From assembly GCA_041905595.1 (NCBI GenBank), contig JAYRKT010000024.1:1-64000 (forward strand): a stretch of DNA of 64,000 bases, given 5' to 3'. Made by a program: the position numbers and the translations under genes. This stretch comes from Aliitabrizicola sp041905595. Lineage in GTDB: Bacteria > Pseudomonadota > Alphaproteobacteria > Rhodobacterales > Rhodobacteraceae. Shown here piece by piece: positions 1 to 8,258 of this stretch; the first letter of the stretch is position 1; each line of letters opens with the position of its first letter. Under the pieces are notes generated by a model that was not told where the DNA came from, ran no database searches, and saw only the letters and a list, made by a program, of their open reading frames with translations.

Positions 1-920
1 TTATCGATCAGTTCCGGGACGACGGAGAAGAGGTCTCCGACGAGGCCGTAGTCGGCGACCTGGAAGATCGGGGCCTCTTCGTCCTTGTTGATGGCGACGA
101 TGACCTTGCTGTCCTTCATGCCGGCAAGGTGCTGGATCGCGCCCGAGATGCCGACCGCGACATAGAGGTTCGGCGCTACGACCTTGCCGGTCTGGCCCAC
201 CTGCCAGTCGTTCGGCGCATAGCCCGAGTCGACCGCCGCGCGGCTCGCGCCCACGGCAGCGCCGAGCTTGTCGGCCAGCCTCTCGATCAGCGCGAAGTCG
301 GCTTCCGAACCGACGCCGCGCCCGCCCGAGACCACGATCCCCGCCGAGGTCAGCTCGGGCCGGTCCGAAGTCGCGGTCTTGTCCTCGACCCAGGACGAGA
401 GCGACCCGTCCTCGGCGGTCGCCAGCGCCTCGACCGGCGCCGCGCCGCCGCTGCCCACCGCGTTGAAGGTCGCGGTCCGCACGGTGAAGACCTTCTTCGC
501 ATCTCCCGACTTGACCGTCTGGATCGCGTTGCCGGCATAGATCGGCCGCTCGAAGGTCGACGCATCGATCACCGCCGTCACGTCCGACAGCACCATCACG
601 TCGAGAAGCGCGGCCACCCGCGGCAGCACGTTCTTGTTGAACGCCGTCGCCGCGCCGCAGATATGCTCGTAGCCGCCCGCCAGCGACACGATCAGCGCCG
701 CGGTCGGCTCGGCCATGCCGTGGCAATAGACGTGATCGCCGGCAAACAGCACCTTCGCCACGCCCTCGAGCTTCGCCGCCTCGGCCGCGGCGGCATCGCC
801 GCCCTGGCCCGCGACCAGCACATGCACCTCGCCCAGACCCTTCACCGCGGCGACGGTCTTGGCGACCGCGTCCGTCGACAGCGCGCCCTCGTTCACATCG
901 GCAAGCAGAAGAACCGCCAT
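1..920 (-). CDS. etfA: Electron transfer flavoprotein subunit alpha (3' end cut by window)
   Basis: Alpha subunit of the soluble FAD/AMP electron carrier that takes electrons from acyl-CoA dehydrogenases and passes them to ETF-ubiquinone oxidoreductase. The protein starts MAVLLLADV at the ATG 918-920. It carries the FAD-binding C-terminal part, with SGGRGVGS near residue 200 and a region ending VAINKDEEAPIFQVADYGL. About 306 residues are visible and only one or a few C-terminal residues are missing. It begins one base after the etfB stop, so the two are clearly co-transcribed. Its place at the end of an operon with an acyl-CoA ligase and an importer suggests it serves oxidation of the imported acid as well as general beta-oxidation. 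Confidence 0.95.
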   Translation of the reverse strand, partial: MAVLLLADVNEGALSTDAVAKTVAAVKGLGEVHVLVAGQGGDAAAAEAAKLEGVAKVLFAGDHVYCHGMAEPTAALIVSLAGGYEHICGAATAFNKNVLPRVAALLDVMVLSDVTAVIDASTFERPIYAGNAIQTVKSGDAKKVFTVRTATFNAVGSGGAAPVEALATAEDGSLSSWVEDKTATSDRPELTSAGIVVSGGRGVGSEADFALIERLADKLGAAVGASRAAVDSGYAPNDWQVGQTGKVVAPNLYVAVGISGAIQHLAGMKDSKVIVAINKDEEAPIFQVADYGLVGDLFSVVPELID

Positions 921-921
921 C

Positions 922-1683
922 TCAGATCACCCCCGCTTCGTCTTTCAGTTTCGCGATCAGCTCGTCCACCGAGCCGACCTTCACCCCGGCCTTGCGGCCC
1001 GCCGGCTCGACCGTCTTCACGACCGTCAGGCGCGGGGCGACGTCGACGCCGTAATCGGCCGGCGTCCTGGTGGCCAAGGGCTTGGCCTTCGCCTTCATGA
1101 TGTTCGGCAAGCTCGCATAGCGCGGCTCGTTCAGCCGTAGGTCGACCGTGATGATCGCCGGCAGCTTGACCTTGATCGTCTGCAACCCGCCATCGACCTC
1201 GCGCGTCACCGTCGCGCTGTCGCCTTCGACCGCCAGCTCGCTCGCGAAGGTGCCCTGCGACCAGCCCAGAAGCGCCGCAAGCATCTGCCCCGTCGCGTTC
1301 ATGTCATTGTCGATCGCCTGCTTGCCCGCCAGAACCAGGCCCGGCGCCTCTTCCCTGACGACACCCGCCAGCAGCTTCGCCACGGCCAGAGGCTCGATGT
1401 CGGTCTGCACATCCGCCGCCGCCTCGATCAGGATCGCCCGGTCGGCGCCCATGGCGAGTGCGGTCCGCAGCGTCTCCTGCGCCTGCTTCACGCCGATCGA
1501 GACCACGACGACCTCGGTCGCGATCCCCTTCTCCTTCAGACGGATCGCCTCTTCCACCGCGATCTCGTCAAACGGGTTCATCGACATCTTCACGTTCGCA
1601 AGATCAACTCCCGTCCCGTCCGCCTTCACGCGGACCTTCACGTTGTAGTCAATCACACGTTTGACACTGACGAGGACCTTCAC
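922..1683 (-). CDS. etfB: Electron transfer flavoprotein subunit beta
   Basis: Beta subunit of ETF, 253 residues, the normal length. It starts MKVLVSVKRVIDYNVKVRVK and contains the ETF beta signature region (residues about 155-185, VDGGLQTIKVKLPAIITVDL) and the AMP-binding DNDMNATGQ segment. It forms the heterodimer with EtfA encoded immediately downstream. The gene follows livM by 45 bases on the same strand, so the ETF genes appear to be the distal part of the importer operon. A separate promoter in that gap is possible, because ETF is usually needed constitutively. Confidence 0.96.
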   Translation of the reverse strand: MKVLVSVKRVIDYNVKVRVKADGTGVDLANVKMSMNPFDEIAVEEAIRLKEKGIATEVVVVSIGVKQAQETLRTALAMGADRAILIEAAADVQTDIEPLAVAKLLAGVVREEAPGLVLAGKQAIDNDMNATGQMLAALLGWSQGTFASELAVEGDSATVTREVDGGLQTIKVKLPAIITVDLRLNEPRYASLPNIMKAKAKPLATRTPADYGVDVAPRLTVVKTVEPAGRKAGVKVGSVDELIAKLKDEAGVI

Positions 1684-1728
1684 CTCGGACTCCTTTCAAG
1701 GGGCCGGCCCGGACGAGCCAGCCGAGAC

Positions 1729-2652
1729 TCAGAATGACTTTCTAACCAGGGCTTTCAGTTCTCCGATGACCCCCCGGCGGAACGCCAGGACGCAGGCGAC
1801 GAAGATCAGGCCCAGAACAACCGGCACCCAGCCACCGAGCGGGCCCTTGGCGAGATAGTTCTGCAGCGAAACGATGATGCCCGCCCCCACGGCCGGCCCC
1901 ATGATGGTGCCGAGGCCGCCCAGCAGTGTCATCAGCACGACTTCGCCCGACATGTGCCAATGGGCATCGGTCAGCGAGGCCAGCTGGAAGACCACCGATT
2001 TCGTCGCCCCCGCCAGCCCGGCCAGCGTCGCGGAAAGGACAAAGGCAAGAAGCTTGTAGCGGTCGGTATCGTAGCCCAACGACTTTGCCCGGTTCTCGTT
2101 GTCGCGGATCGCACTCAGGACCTGGCCGAAGGGCGAATGGACGGTCCGCGCGATCAGGAAATAGGCCGCCGTGAAGATCGCCAGCACGAAGTAATACATC
2201 GAAAGGTTGTCCTGCAGGTCGATGATCCCGAGGGCCATGCCGCGCGGTATGCCCTGGAGGCCATTCTCTCCCTGGGTGAAGGGGGCAGAAATGAACAGGA
2301 AGTAGACCATCTGCGCCATGGCGAGGGTGATCATGGCGAAGTATATCCCCTGCCGCCGGATCGCAATGAGGCCGACCAGCAATCCCAGGATGCCTGCCGC
2401 GAACGTGCCCGTCAGGATGCCGAGTTCGGTCGGCAACCCCCAGACCTTCAGCGCGTGGCCGGTGACATAGGCAGCCCCGCCGAAGAAAGCCGCATGACCA
2501 AAGCTGAGCAGACCGCCATAGCCCAGGATCAGGTTGAAGGCACAGGCGAAGAGCGCGAAGCACAAAAGCTTCATCAGGAAGACGGGATAGATGACCAGCG
2601 GAGCGCAGAGGAGCAGCATCCCGATGACGAGATATCCGAGCTTGGAGTTCAT
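1729..2652 (-). CDS. livM: Branched-chain-amino-acid-type ABC transporter permease (LivM family)
   Basis: One of two inner-membrane permeases of a HAAT-family importer, 307 residues with about nine hydrophobic segments. The EAA-like cytoplasmic loop is visible around GYDTDRYKLLAFVLSA, and the family pattern GGLGTIMGPAVGAG lies near residue 250. It pairs with the LivH-type permease encoded 14 bases upstream. HAAT systems carry branched-chain amino acids but also urea, short-chain amides and aromatic or aliphatic acids. The linked acyl-CoA ligase makes an organic acid the more likely substrate here. Confidence 0.9.
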   Translation of the reverse strand: MNSKLGYLVIGMLLLCAPLVIYPVFLMKLLCFALFACAFNLILGYGGLLSFGHAAFFGGAAYVTGHALKVWGLPTELGILTGTFAAGILGLLVGLIAIRRQGIYFAMITLAMAQMVYFLFISAPFTQGENGLQGIPRGMALGIIDLQDNLSMYYFVLAIFTAAYFLIARTVHSPFGQVLSAIRDNENRAKSLGYDTDRYKLLAFVLSATLAGLAGATKSVVFQLASLTDAHWHMSGEVVLMTLLGGLGTIMGPAVGAGIIVSLQNYLAKGPLGGWVPVVLGLIFVACVLAFRRGVIGELKALVRKSF

Positions 2653-2666
2653 TCTGCGGGTCCCCC

Positions 2667-3557
2667 TTATGCCGATCTGCCGAACAGGCCCGCAGGCCGG
2701 AGTACCAGGACGATTGCCATCACCACGAAGATCACGGTTGCCGAAGCCTCGGGCCAGAAAACCTTGGTCAATCCCTCGATCACCCCCATGGCGAGGCCGG
2801 TCACGACCGCGCCCATGATCGATCCCATGCCGCCGATGACGACGACCGCAAAGACGACGATGATGAGGTTCGATCCCATCAGCGGGTTCACCTGGGTGAT
2901 CGGCGCGGCCAGCACGCCGGCGAATGCAGCCAGAGCGACGCCGTAGCCGTAGGCGAGCGTGGTCAGCAGGGGGACGTTGACCCCGAAGGCTTGCAGCAGC
3001 TTCGGGTTCTCGGTTCCAGCGCGTAGATAGGCGCCGATCTTGGTCCGTTCAAAGAGATACCAGGTCGCACCACAGACCAAGATCGAAGCCGCGACGACCC
3101 AGGCACGGTACCAGGGCAGAAACATGAAGCCGAGGTTGACGCCGCCGCCCAGCTCTTCCGGCGTCGGATAAGGAACGCCCGAGGAACCGAAAAGCTTCAC
3201 GAACGTCCCCTCGATCACCAGCGCCAACCCGAAGGTCAGAAGCAGGCCGTAAAGGTGATCGACACCGGCAAGCCTGCGCAGCAGCAGCCGCTCGACGATG
3301 ATCCCGAGCCCCCCCACCAGGACCGGCGCAAGGATCAGCGCCCCCCAGTAGCCAAGGCCGAGATACTGCGTCACCGCCAGCGCTGCGAAGGCGCCGAGCA
3401 TGTAGAACGCACCATGGGCAAAGTTGACGATGTTGAGCAGCCCGAAAATGACGGCGAGCCCGAGCGACAACACGGCATAGAAAGCGCCGTTGATCAGGCC
3501 GAGCAGCAACTGCCCGAAGATCACTTGGGGCGGGATGCCCATGAGGTCCGTCAGCAT
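2667..3557 (-). CDS. livH: Branched-chain-amino-acid-type ABC transporter permease (LivH family)
   Basis: Second inner-membrane permease of the HAAT importer, 296 residues from the start MLTDLMGIPPQVIFGQLLLG. Typical LivH motifs are present: GLINGAFYAVLSLGLAVIFG at the N-terminus, VNFAHGAFYMLGAF, and GGMGSIMGAVVTGLAMGVIE near the C-terminus. The frame stays open upstream, but that extension is arginine-rich and lacks homology, so the ATG at 3555-3557 is preferred. It lies 68 bases after the binding-protein gene and 14 bases before livM. Confidence 0.9.
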   Translation of the reverse strand: MLTDLMGIPPQVIFGQLLLGLINGAFYAVLSLGLAVIFGLLNIVNFAHGAFYMLGAFAALAVTQYLGLGYWGALILAPVLVGGLGIIVERLLLRRLAGVDHLYGLLLTFGLALVIEGTFVKLFGSSGVPYPTPEELGGGVNLGFMFLPWYRAWVVAASILVCGATWYLFERTKIGAYLRAGTENPKLLQAFGVNVPLLTTLAYGYGVALAAFAGVLAAPITQVNPLMGSNLIIVVFAVVVIGGMGSIMGAVVTGLAMGVIEGLTKVFWPEASATVIFVVMAIVLVLRPAGLFGRSA

Positions 3558-3625
3558 GAATCCTGTCCCGTTGTGTCGATGCCAGGCCTGTCGGCCGCCT
3601 GAATGGCGCCCGACAGGCGGTGCCC

Positions 3626-4831
3626 TTACTTCGTCGGGCAGGTGCTTTCTTCGAGGGTCCCGAAGGCCTCTTCGCCCGGAATGGTGCGGACGATGGTCAC
3701 GTAATCCCACGGATACTTCGATTCTGCCGGGCTCTTGACCTTGGCGAGGTACATGTCATGCACCATACGGCCATCGGTGCGCAGAACGCCGTTGGCCGTG
3801 AAGGCGTCATGGATCGGCATCTCGCGCATCTTGGCCAGCACGGTATTGGTGTCGTCCGATCCTGTCGCCTCGACCGCCTTCAGGTAATGGCGCACTGCGG
3901 AGTAGGTGCCAGCTTGCACGTCGGTCGGCATCTTGCCGGTCTTGTCGAAGAATTTCTTCGACCAGGCGCGGCTCTCGTCGTTCATGTCCCAATAGAAGCC
4001 GACCGTCATCTGCATGCCCTGGGCAACGTCGAGGCCAAGCGCATGGATGTCGGAGAGAAACACCAGCAGGCCTGCGATCGTCTGGCCACCCGCGACAAGG
4101 CCAAACTCGTTGGCGGCCTTGATGGCATTGATCGTGTCCGCTCCGGCATTGGCAAGACCGACGACCTTCGCACCCGAGGCTTGGGCTTGCAGGACAAAAG
4201 ATGAGAAGTCAGATGCCGGGAACGGATGCTTGACCGAGCCGAGCACCTTGCCGCCTGCCTTCTCGACGACTTTGGTCACGTCCTTTTGCAGCGCTTCGCC
4301 AAAGGCGTAGTCGGCCGTCAGGAAGAACCATGTGTCGCCGCCTTCGGCCACAATGGCGGAGCCGGTCCCCACTGCCATAGCCCGCGTGTTGTAGGTCCAG
4401 TGAAGGCCGGTGGGGATGCAGGCATCGTTGGTCAGCGGCGAGGAGGCTGCACCGGACACCAGCGCGATCTTGTTCTGCTGCTTGGCCACCTCGAAGACCG
4501 CCATGGCGACCGAGGTCGTCACCAGTTCGGCAAAGACATCGACGCCGCCAGTGTCACCCCATTCGCGCGCCGTCGTTGCAGCGATGTCGGCCTTGTTCTG
4601 GTGGTCGGCAACGACAAGCTCGATGGGCATGCCGGCGACCTTGCCGCCAAATTCCTCGATTGCCAGTTCAGCAGCCGCCACGGCGCCCGGCCCCGCCAGG
4701 TCCGAATAGCTTCCCGACATGTCGGTGAGGACGCCGATCTTGACCTTGCCGTCGCTGATCTCGGCATCGGCTGCCGAGCCAAGAAGTGCAAGCGCTGATA
4801 CGCCCGCCGACAGGAATTTCATGAATTTCAT
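3626..4831 (-). CDS. HAAT-type ABC transporter substrate-binding protein
   Basis: Periplasmic receptor of the importer, 401 residues. A Sec signal peptide covers about residues 1-23 (hydrophobic core ending GSAADA, then EISDGKVKIGVLTDMSG). The KIGVLTDMSGSYSDLAGPG start of the mature protein is the usual beginning of type I periplasmic binding folds of the LivK/AmiC group. A second Met at residue 4 could also be the start. Ligand specificity cannot be read from the sequence. Members of this subfamily often sit beside CoA ligases and bind aromatic or short-chain acids rather than leucine. Confidence 0.88.
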   Translation of the reverse strand: MKFMKFLSAGVSALALLGSAADAEISDGKVKIGVLTDMSGSYSDLAGPGAVAAAELAIEEFGGKVAGMPIELVVADHQNKADIAATTAREWGDTGGVDVFAELVTTSVAMAVFEVAKQQNKIALVSGAASSPLTNDACIPTGLHWTYNTRAMAVGTGSAIVAEGGDTWFFLTADYAFGEALQKDVTKVVEKAGGKVLGSVKHPFPASDFSSFVLQAQASGAKVVGLANAGADTINAIKAANEFGLVAGGQTIAGLLVFLSDIHALGLDVAQGMQMTVGFYWDMNDESRAWSKKFFDKTGKMPTDVQAGTYSAVRHYLKAVEATGSDDTNTVLAKMREMPIHDAFTANGVLRTDGRMVHDMYLAKVKSPAESKYPWDYVTIVRTIPGEEAFGTLEESTCPTK

Positions 4832-4855
4832 ATACTTCCTCCTCCGTTGTACTTT

Positions 4856-5608
4856 CTAGACGCTCAGGTATTCATCGAAGACGTGGCTCTTCTCGTCGAG
4901 CTCGTCCTTGCGGACGGTCGCGACGATGTGGCCGTGGTCCATGATGAAATGCCGGTCTGCGAGCGGGGCCGCGAAGCGGAAGTTCTGCTCGACCAGCAGC
5001 ACGGTGTAGCCGCGCCTCTTCAGCTCGATCAGGACATCGCCCAGCTTGTCGACGATGACCGGCGCCAGTCCTTCGGTGATCTCGTCGAGCAGGAGCAGAT
5101 TGGCCCCTGTCCGCAGGATGCGGGCCATGGCCAGCATCTGCTGTTCGCCGCCCGAAAGACGGGTTCCCTGGCTCTTGCGGCGCTCGGCGAGGTTCGGGAA
5201 CATCGCATAGAGTTCCTCCACCGACATGCCGCCCGGCTTGACCACCGGCGGCAGCAGCAGGTTTTCCTCGACACTGAGGCTCGAGAAGATGCCGCGTTCC
5301 TCGGGGCAGTAGCCGACGCCCAGATGGGCGATCCTGTGTGGCGGGGCGTTGATGATCTCTTCGCCTTTCAGCACAATCGAGCCGGTGCGGTGCCCGATCA
5401 GTCCGACGATCGAGCGCAGCGTCGTCGTGCGACCCGATCCGTTCCGCCCCAGAAGCGTGACGAGTTCGCCCTGGTGGACGGTCATGTCGATGCCGTGGAG
5501 TGCATGTCCCTGGCCATAAAAGGCGTGCAGGTCCTGGATGCGCAGTTCCTCGATTGCCTCCGAAAGGTGGCGGCCGCCGATGTCATGGTTTTCGGTCGCG
5601 TAGCTCAT
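4856..5608 (-). CDS. livF: HAAT importer ATP-binding protein (LivF family) with Arg in the Walker A lysine position
   Basis: Cytoplasmic ATPase subunit, 250 residues, starting MSYATENHDIGG; its ATG overlaps the livG stop by four bases. The ABC signature LSGGEQQMLAMARIL and Walker B LLLLDEITEGLAP are intact. The Walker A is LLGRNGSGRTTTLRS, so the invariant lysine of GxxGxGK[ST] is arginine; the codons read GGT CGC ACG on the coding strand. The partner LivG has a normal Walker A, so ATP hydrolysis might be asymmetric. Arginine could also be a tolerated variant of this subfamily. Confidence 0.9.
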   Translation of the reverse strand: MSYATENHDIGGRHLSEAIEELRIQDLHAFYGQGHALHGIDMTVHQGELVTLLGRNGSGRTTTLRSIVGLIGHRTGSIVLKGEEIINAPPHRIAHLGVGYCPEERGIFSSLSVEENLLLPPVVKPGGMSVEELYAMFPNLAERRKSQGTRLSGGEQQMLAMARILRTGANLLLLDEITEGLAPVIVDKLGDVLIELKRRGYTVLLVEQNFRFAAPLADRHFIMDHGHIVATVRKDELDEKSHVFDEYLSV

Positions 5609-6363
5609 GCGGCCTTCCCCATGTAGGCTTCCTTGACGCGTGGATCGTTCGACACGGTGCGGTAGTCGCCCTCGGTCAGGATTGCGCCGCGCTGAAGGAC
5701 GGTGATCGTGTTGCACAATGTCGAAACGACACCGAGGTTGTGCTCGACCATCAGGACCGTGCGGCCGCCGGCGACACGGCGGATCAGTTCGGTGACAAGT
5801 TCGACGTCCTCGCGGCCCATTCCCTGCGTCGGCTCGTCCAACAGCATCAGCTCGGGTTCCATGGCCAGCGTTGTCGCAATCTCGAGCGCGCGCTTGCGGC
5901 CATAGGACATGTCCGCCACTACGGCATCGGAGAAACGGTCCAGCCCCACCATGTGCAGAAGCTCTTCGGCGCGATGGTTCAGCTGATCGAGAGATCGGAC
6001 CGACCGCCAGAAGTGGAACGAGGTTCCCAGCTTGCGCTGCAGCGCGACGCGGACGTTTTCGCGGGCGGTCATATGCGGGAAGACGGCAGAGATCTGGAAG
6101 GACCGGATCACCCCCATGCGGGCGATCTCGGCAGGCCGTGCCGCCGTGATGTCCCGCCCGTTCAAGCTGATCGTGCCGCGTGTCGGTGTCAGGAACTTGG
6201 TCAACAGGTTGAAGACCGTGGTCTTGCCGGCACCATTGGGTCCGATCAGCGCATGGACGTCGTGCCGCCGGATCCTAAGGCTGACATTGTCCACCGCCGT
6301 GAAGCCCTTGAATTCCTTCGTCAGGCCTTCGGTCTGCAGGATGTAGTCGGTCTTTTCGCCCAC
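5605..6363 (-). CDS. livG: HAAT importer ATP-binding protein (LivG family)
   Basis: Second ATPase subunit, 252 residues from a GTG at 6361-6363 (reads GEKTDYILQTEGLTKEF after the start). An in-frame ATG at 6411 would add 16 residues without homology. Walker A LIGPNGAGKTTVFNLLTKF, the signature MSYGRKRALEIATTLA and Walker B LMLLDEPTQGMGRED are all intact. The C-terminal LRRGA..EG.YR..S.D region and length fit LivG. It precedes livF with a 4-base overlap and follows the acyl-CoA ligase by 72 bases. Confidence 0.9.
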   Translation of the reverse strand: MGEKTDYILQTEGLTKEFKGFTAVDNVSLRIRRHDVHALIGPNGAGKTTVFNLLTKFLTPTRGTISLNGRDITAARPAEIARMGVIRSFQISAVFPHMTARENVRVALQRKLGTSFHFWRSVRSLDQLNHRAEELLHMVGLDRFSDAVVADMSYGRKRALEIATTLAMEPELMLLDEPTQGMGREDVELVTELIRRVAGGRTVLMVEHNLGVVSTLCNTITVLQRGAILTEGDYRTVSNDPRVKEAYMGKAA

Positions 6364-6435
6364 GGGCTTCCTCCTGATACCTCCCAGAGTGCAGGAAACC
6401 CCGCCCCCCAATTCGCTGTCCGGACCGAGGGCGGC

Positions 6436-8079
6436 TCAGCCGCGGCGGCTCAAAGCGCGGGCCTGGTCGCGCAGGACAAATTTCTGGATCTTTCCAGTCG
6501 AGGTCTTGGGCAGCTCGCCGAAGACCACCGTCTTGGGTGTCTTGAAATGCGCCATGTTCTGGCGGCAGAAGGCGATCAGCTCGGCTTCAGACAGCTCCTG
6601 GCCCGGCTTGAGGGTGACGAAGGCGCAAGGTGTCTCGCCCCATTTGTCGTCTGGGCGCGCCACCACCGCCGCCTCGAGCACAGCCGGATGCTTGTAAAGC
6701 ACATCCTCAACCTCAACCGACGAGATGTTCTCGCCTCCCGAGATGATGATGTCTTTCGATCGGTCTTTCAGTTCGACATAGCCGTCGGGGTGGGTGACAC
6801 CGAGATCGCCCGAGGCGAACCAGCCTCCCTTGAACGACTTCTGAGTGGCCGAAGGGTTCTTCAGATAGCCCTTCATCACGTTGTTGCCGCGCATGAAGAT
6901 CTCGCCCATCGTCACGCCATCTGCGGGAACGGGTTCCAGCGTTTCGGGATCGGCGACCATCAGGCCGGACAGGGCCACGTTCTTCACACCCTGGCGGGCC
7001 TTGAGCCGCGCCTTCCTGTCCGAGGGCAGCCCGTTCCAGTCCGCCTTCCAGGCACAGACAACCGAGGGTCCGTAAGTTTCCGTCAGCCCATAGACATGGG
7101 TGACGTCCACGCCCATCGCCTCCATCTTCTCGATAACGACCGCGGGCGGGGAGGCGCCCGCGGTCATCACCCGGACTTCGTGGCTGAAATCCTTCAGCTC
7201 GTCCGGAGCATTGGCCAGCATGTTCAGAACGATCGGTGCCCCGCAGAAATGCGTGACTTTCTCGTCCCGGATTGCCTGATAGATCGGCTCGGCACGGACC
7301 GAGCGCAGGCAGACGCAGACGCCGGCATTGGCAGCGATGGTCCAGGGAAAGCACCAGCCGTTGCAGTGAAACATCGGCAAGGTCCAGAGGTAGCGCGAGT
7401 GATGCGCCATGCCCCAGGTGACGATATTCGACAGCGCGTTCAGCGCCGCCCCCCGGTGGTGATAGACGACCCCCTTCGGATCGCCAGTTGTTCCCGAGGT
7501 ATAGTTGAGGCTGATGGCGTCCCATTCGCTGGCGGGCAATTTCCAGGCGTAGTCGGGATCACCCGAGGCAAGGAAATCGGCGTAAGTGATGCTGCCGATC
7601 CTTCGGCCGCCGTCAAAGCTCGGATCCTCGATGTCGATGACCAGCATGTCGCGGCGGCCGCTGATCTTGACCGCCCGATCAGTGACCTCCGAGAACTCCG
7701 GATCAACGATGACCACCTTCGCCTCGGCATGGGACAGGATGAAGGCGATCGCCTCTGCATCGAGGCGCGTGTTGATCGTATTCAGAACGGCACCGCACAT
7801 CGGAACGCCGAAATGCGATTCAAACATCTCGGGAATGTTCGAAGCGACGACCGAAACCGTATCACCGCGCCCGATACCACGGCGCGCCAGGGCGCTGGCG
7901 AGGCGCCGGATGCGTTCGCTGGTTTCGCCCCAGGTGCGGCGGACGTCGCCATAAACAACAGCGGGAAACTCGGGGTAGACGCTGGCGGTGCGCTCAAGGA
8001 ACGAGATCGGCGTTAGCGGCTCGTAGTTCGCTGTATTGGATTCAAGAGCATCGTCGAAGATGCTACGCCCAGTGCTCAT
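6436..8079 (-). CDS. AMP-forming acyl-CoA synthetase
   Basis: Activates a carboxylic acid to its CoA thioester through an acyl-adenylate. The protein is 547 residues from MSTGRSIFDDALESN, with a GGGAGG ribosome site just upstream. ANL-superfamily motifs are present: the P-loop YTSGTTGDPKGVVYHH (about 180-195), VYGLTETYGP, ASGDLGVTHPDGYVELKDR and the C-terminal lysine motif LPKTSTGKIQKF. It is first in the operon with the HAAT importer and ETF, so it probably activates the imported acid. The sequence most resembles the medium-/short-chain ligase branch (AlkK/DmdB-like). The exact acid is unknown. Confidence 0.9.
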   Translation of the reverse strand: MSTGRSIFDDALESNTANYEPLTPISFLERTASVYPEFPAVVYGDVRRTWGETSERIRRLASALARRGIGRGDTVSVVASNIPEMFESHFGVPMCGAVLNTINTRLDAEAIAFILSHAEAKVVIVDPEFSEVTDRAVKISGRRDMLVIDIEDPSFDGGRRIGSITYADFLASGDPDYAWKLPASEWDAISLNYTSGTTGDPKGVVYHHRGAALNALSNIVTWGMAHHSRYLWTLPMFHCNGWCFPWTIAANAGVCVCLRSVRAEPIYQAIRDEKVTHFCGAPIVLNMLANAPDELKDFSHEVRVMTAGASPPAVVIEKMEAMGVDVTHVYGLTETYGPSVVCAWKADWNGLPSDRKARLKARQGVKNVALSGLMVADPETLEPVPADGVTMGEIFMRGNNVMKGYLKNPSATQKSFKGGWFASGDLGVTHPDGYVELKDRSKDIIISGGENISSVEVEDVLYKHPAVLEAAVVARPDDKWGETPCAFVTLKPGQELSEAELIAFCRQNMAHFKTPKTVVFGELPKTSTGKIQKFVLRDQARALSRRG

Positions 8080-8158
8080 CCTGTCCCTCCCCGCTGGCGG
8101 CATCCTCCTGCCGCCCTCGCGGGGATTTTCATTTCACGACTTCCTTGCTGAAATTTCT

Positions 8159-8178
8159 TCGAATTGCATCGAATTGTA
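8159..8178. promoter_or_regulatory. Tandem direct repeat in divergent promoter region
   Basis: Two perfectly adjacent 10-base units, TCGAATTGCA and TCGAATTGTA, lie in the 179-base gap between the acyl-CoA ligase operon and the kinase gene. Ten-base tandem direct repeats are the usual layout for OmpR-family regulators, and such a regulator is encoded at 10243-10956. Assignment as its binding site is inference. Confidence 0.4.
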
Positions 8179-8258
8179 ACATCGCGATCTCGGCCCTTGG
8201 GTAAGGCCGGTCGCTGGCGCATCCTGACGCCGATTCGGAAGTATTGCCGAGACTCTCC

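Noticed and set aside
5500..8016. Very long open frame on the plus strand
   Set aside because: It lies antisense to livF, livG and the acyl-CoA ligase, shows no motif, and is explained by high GC at third positions.
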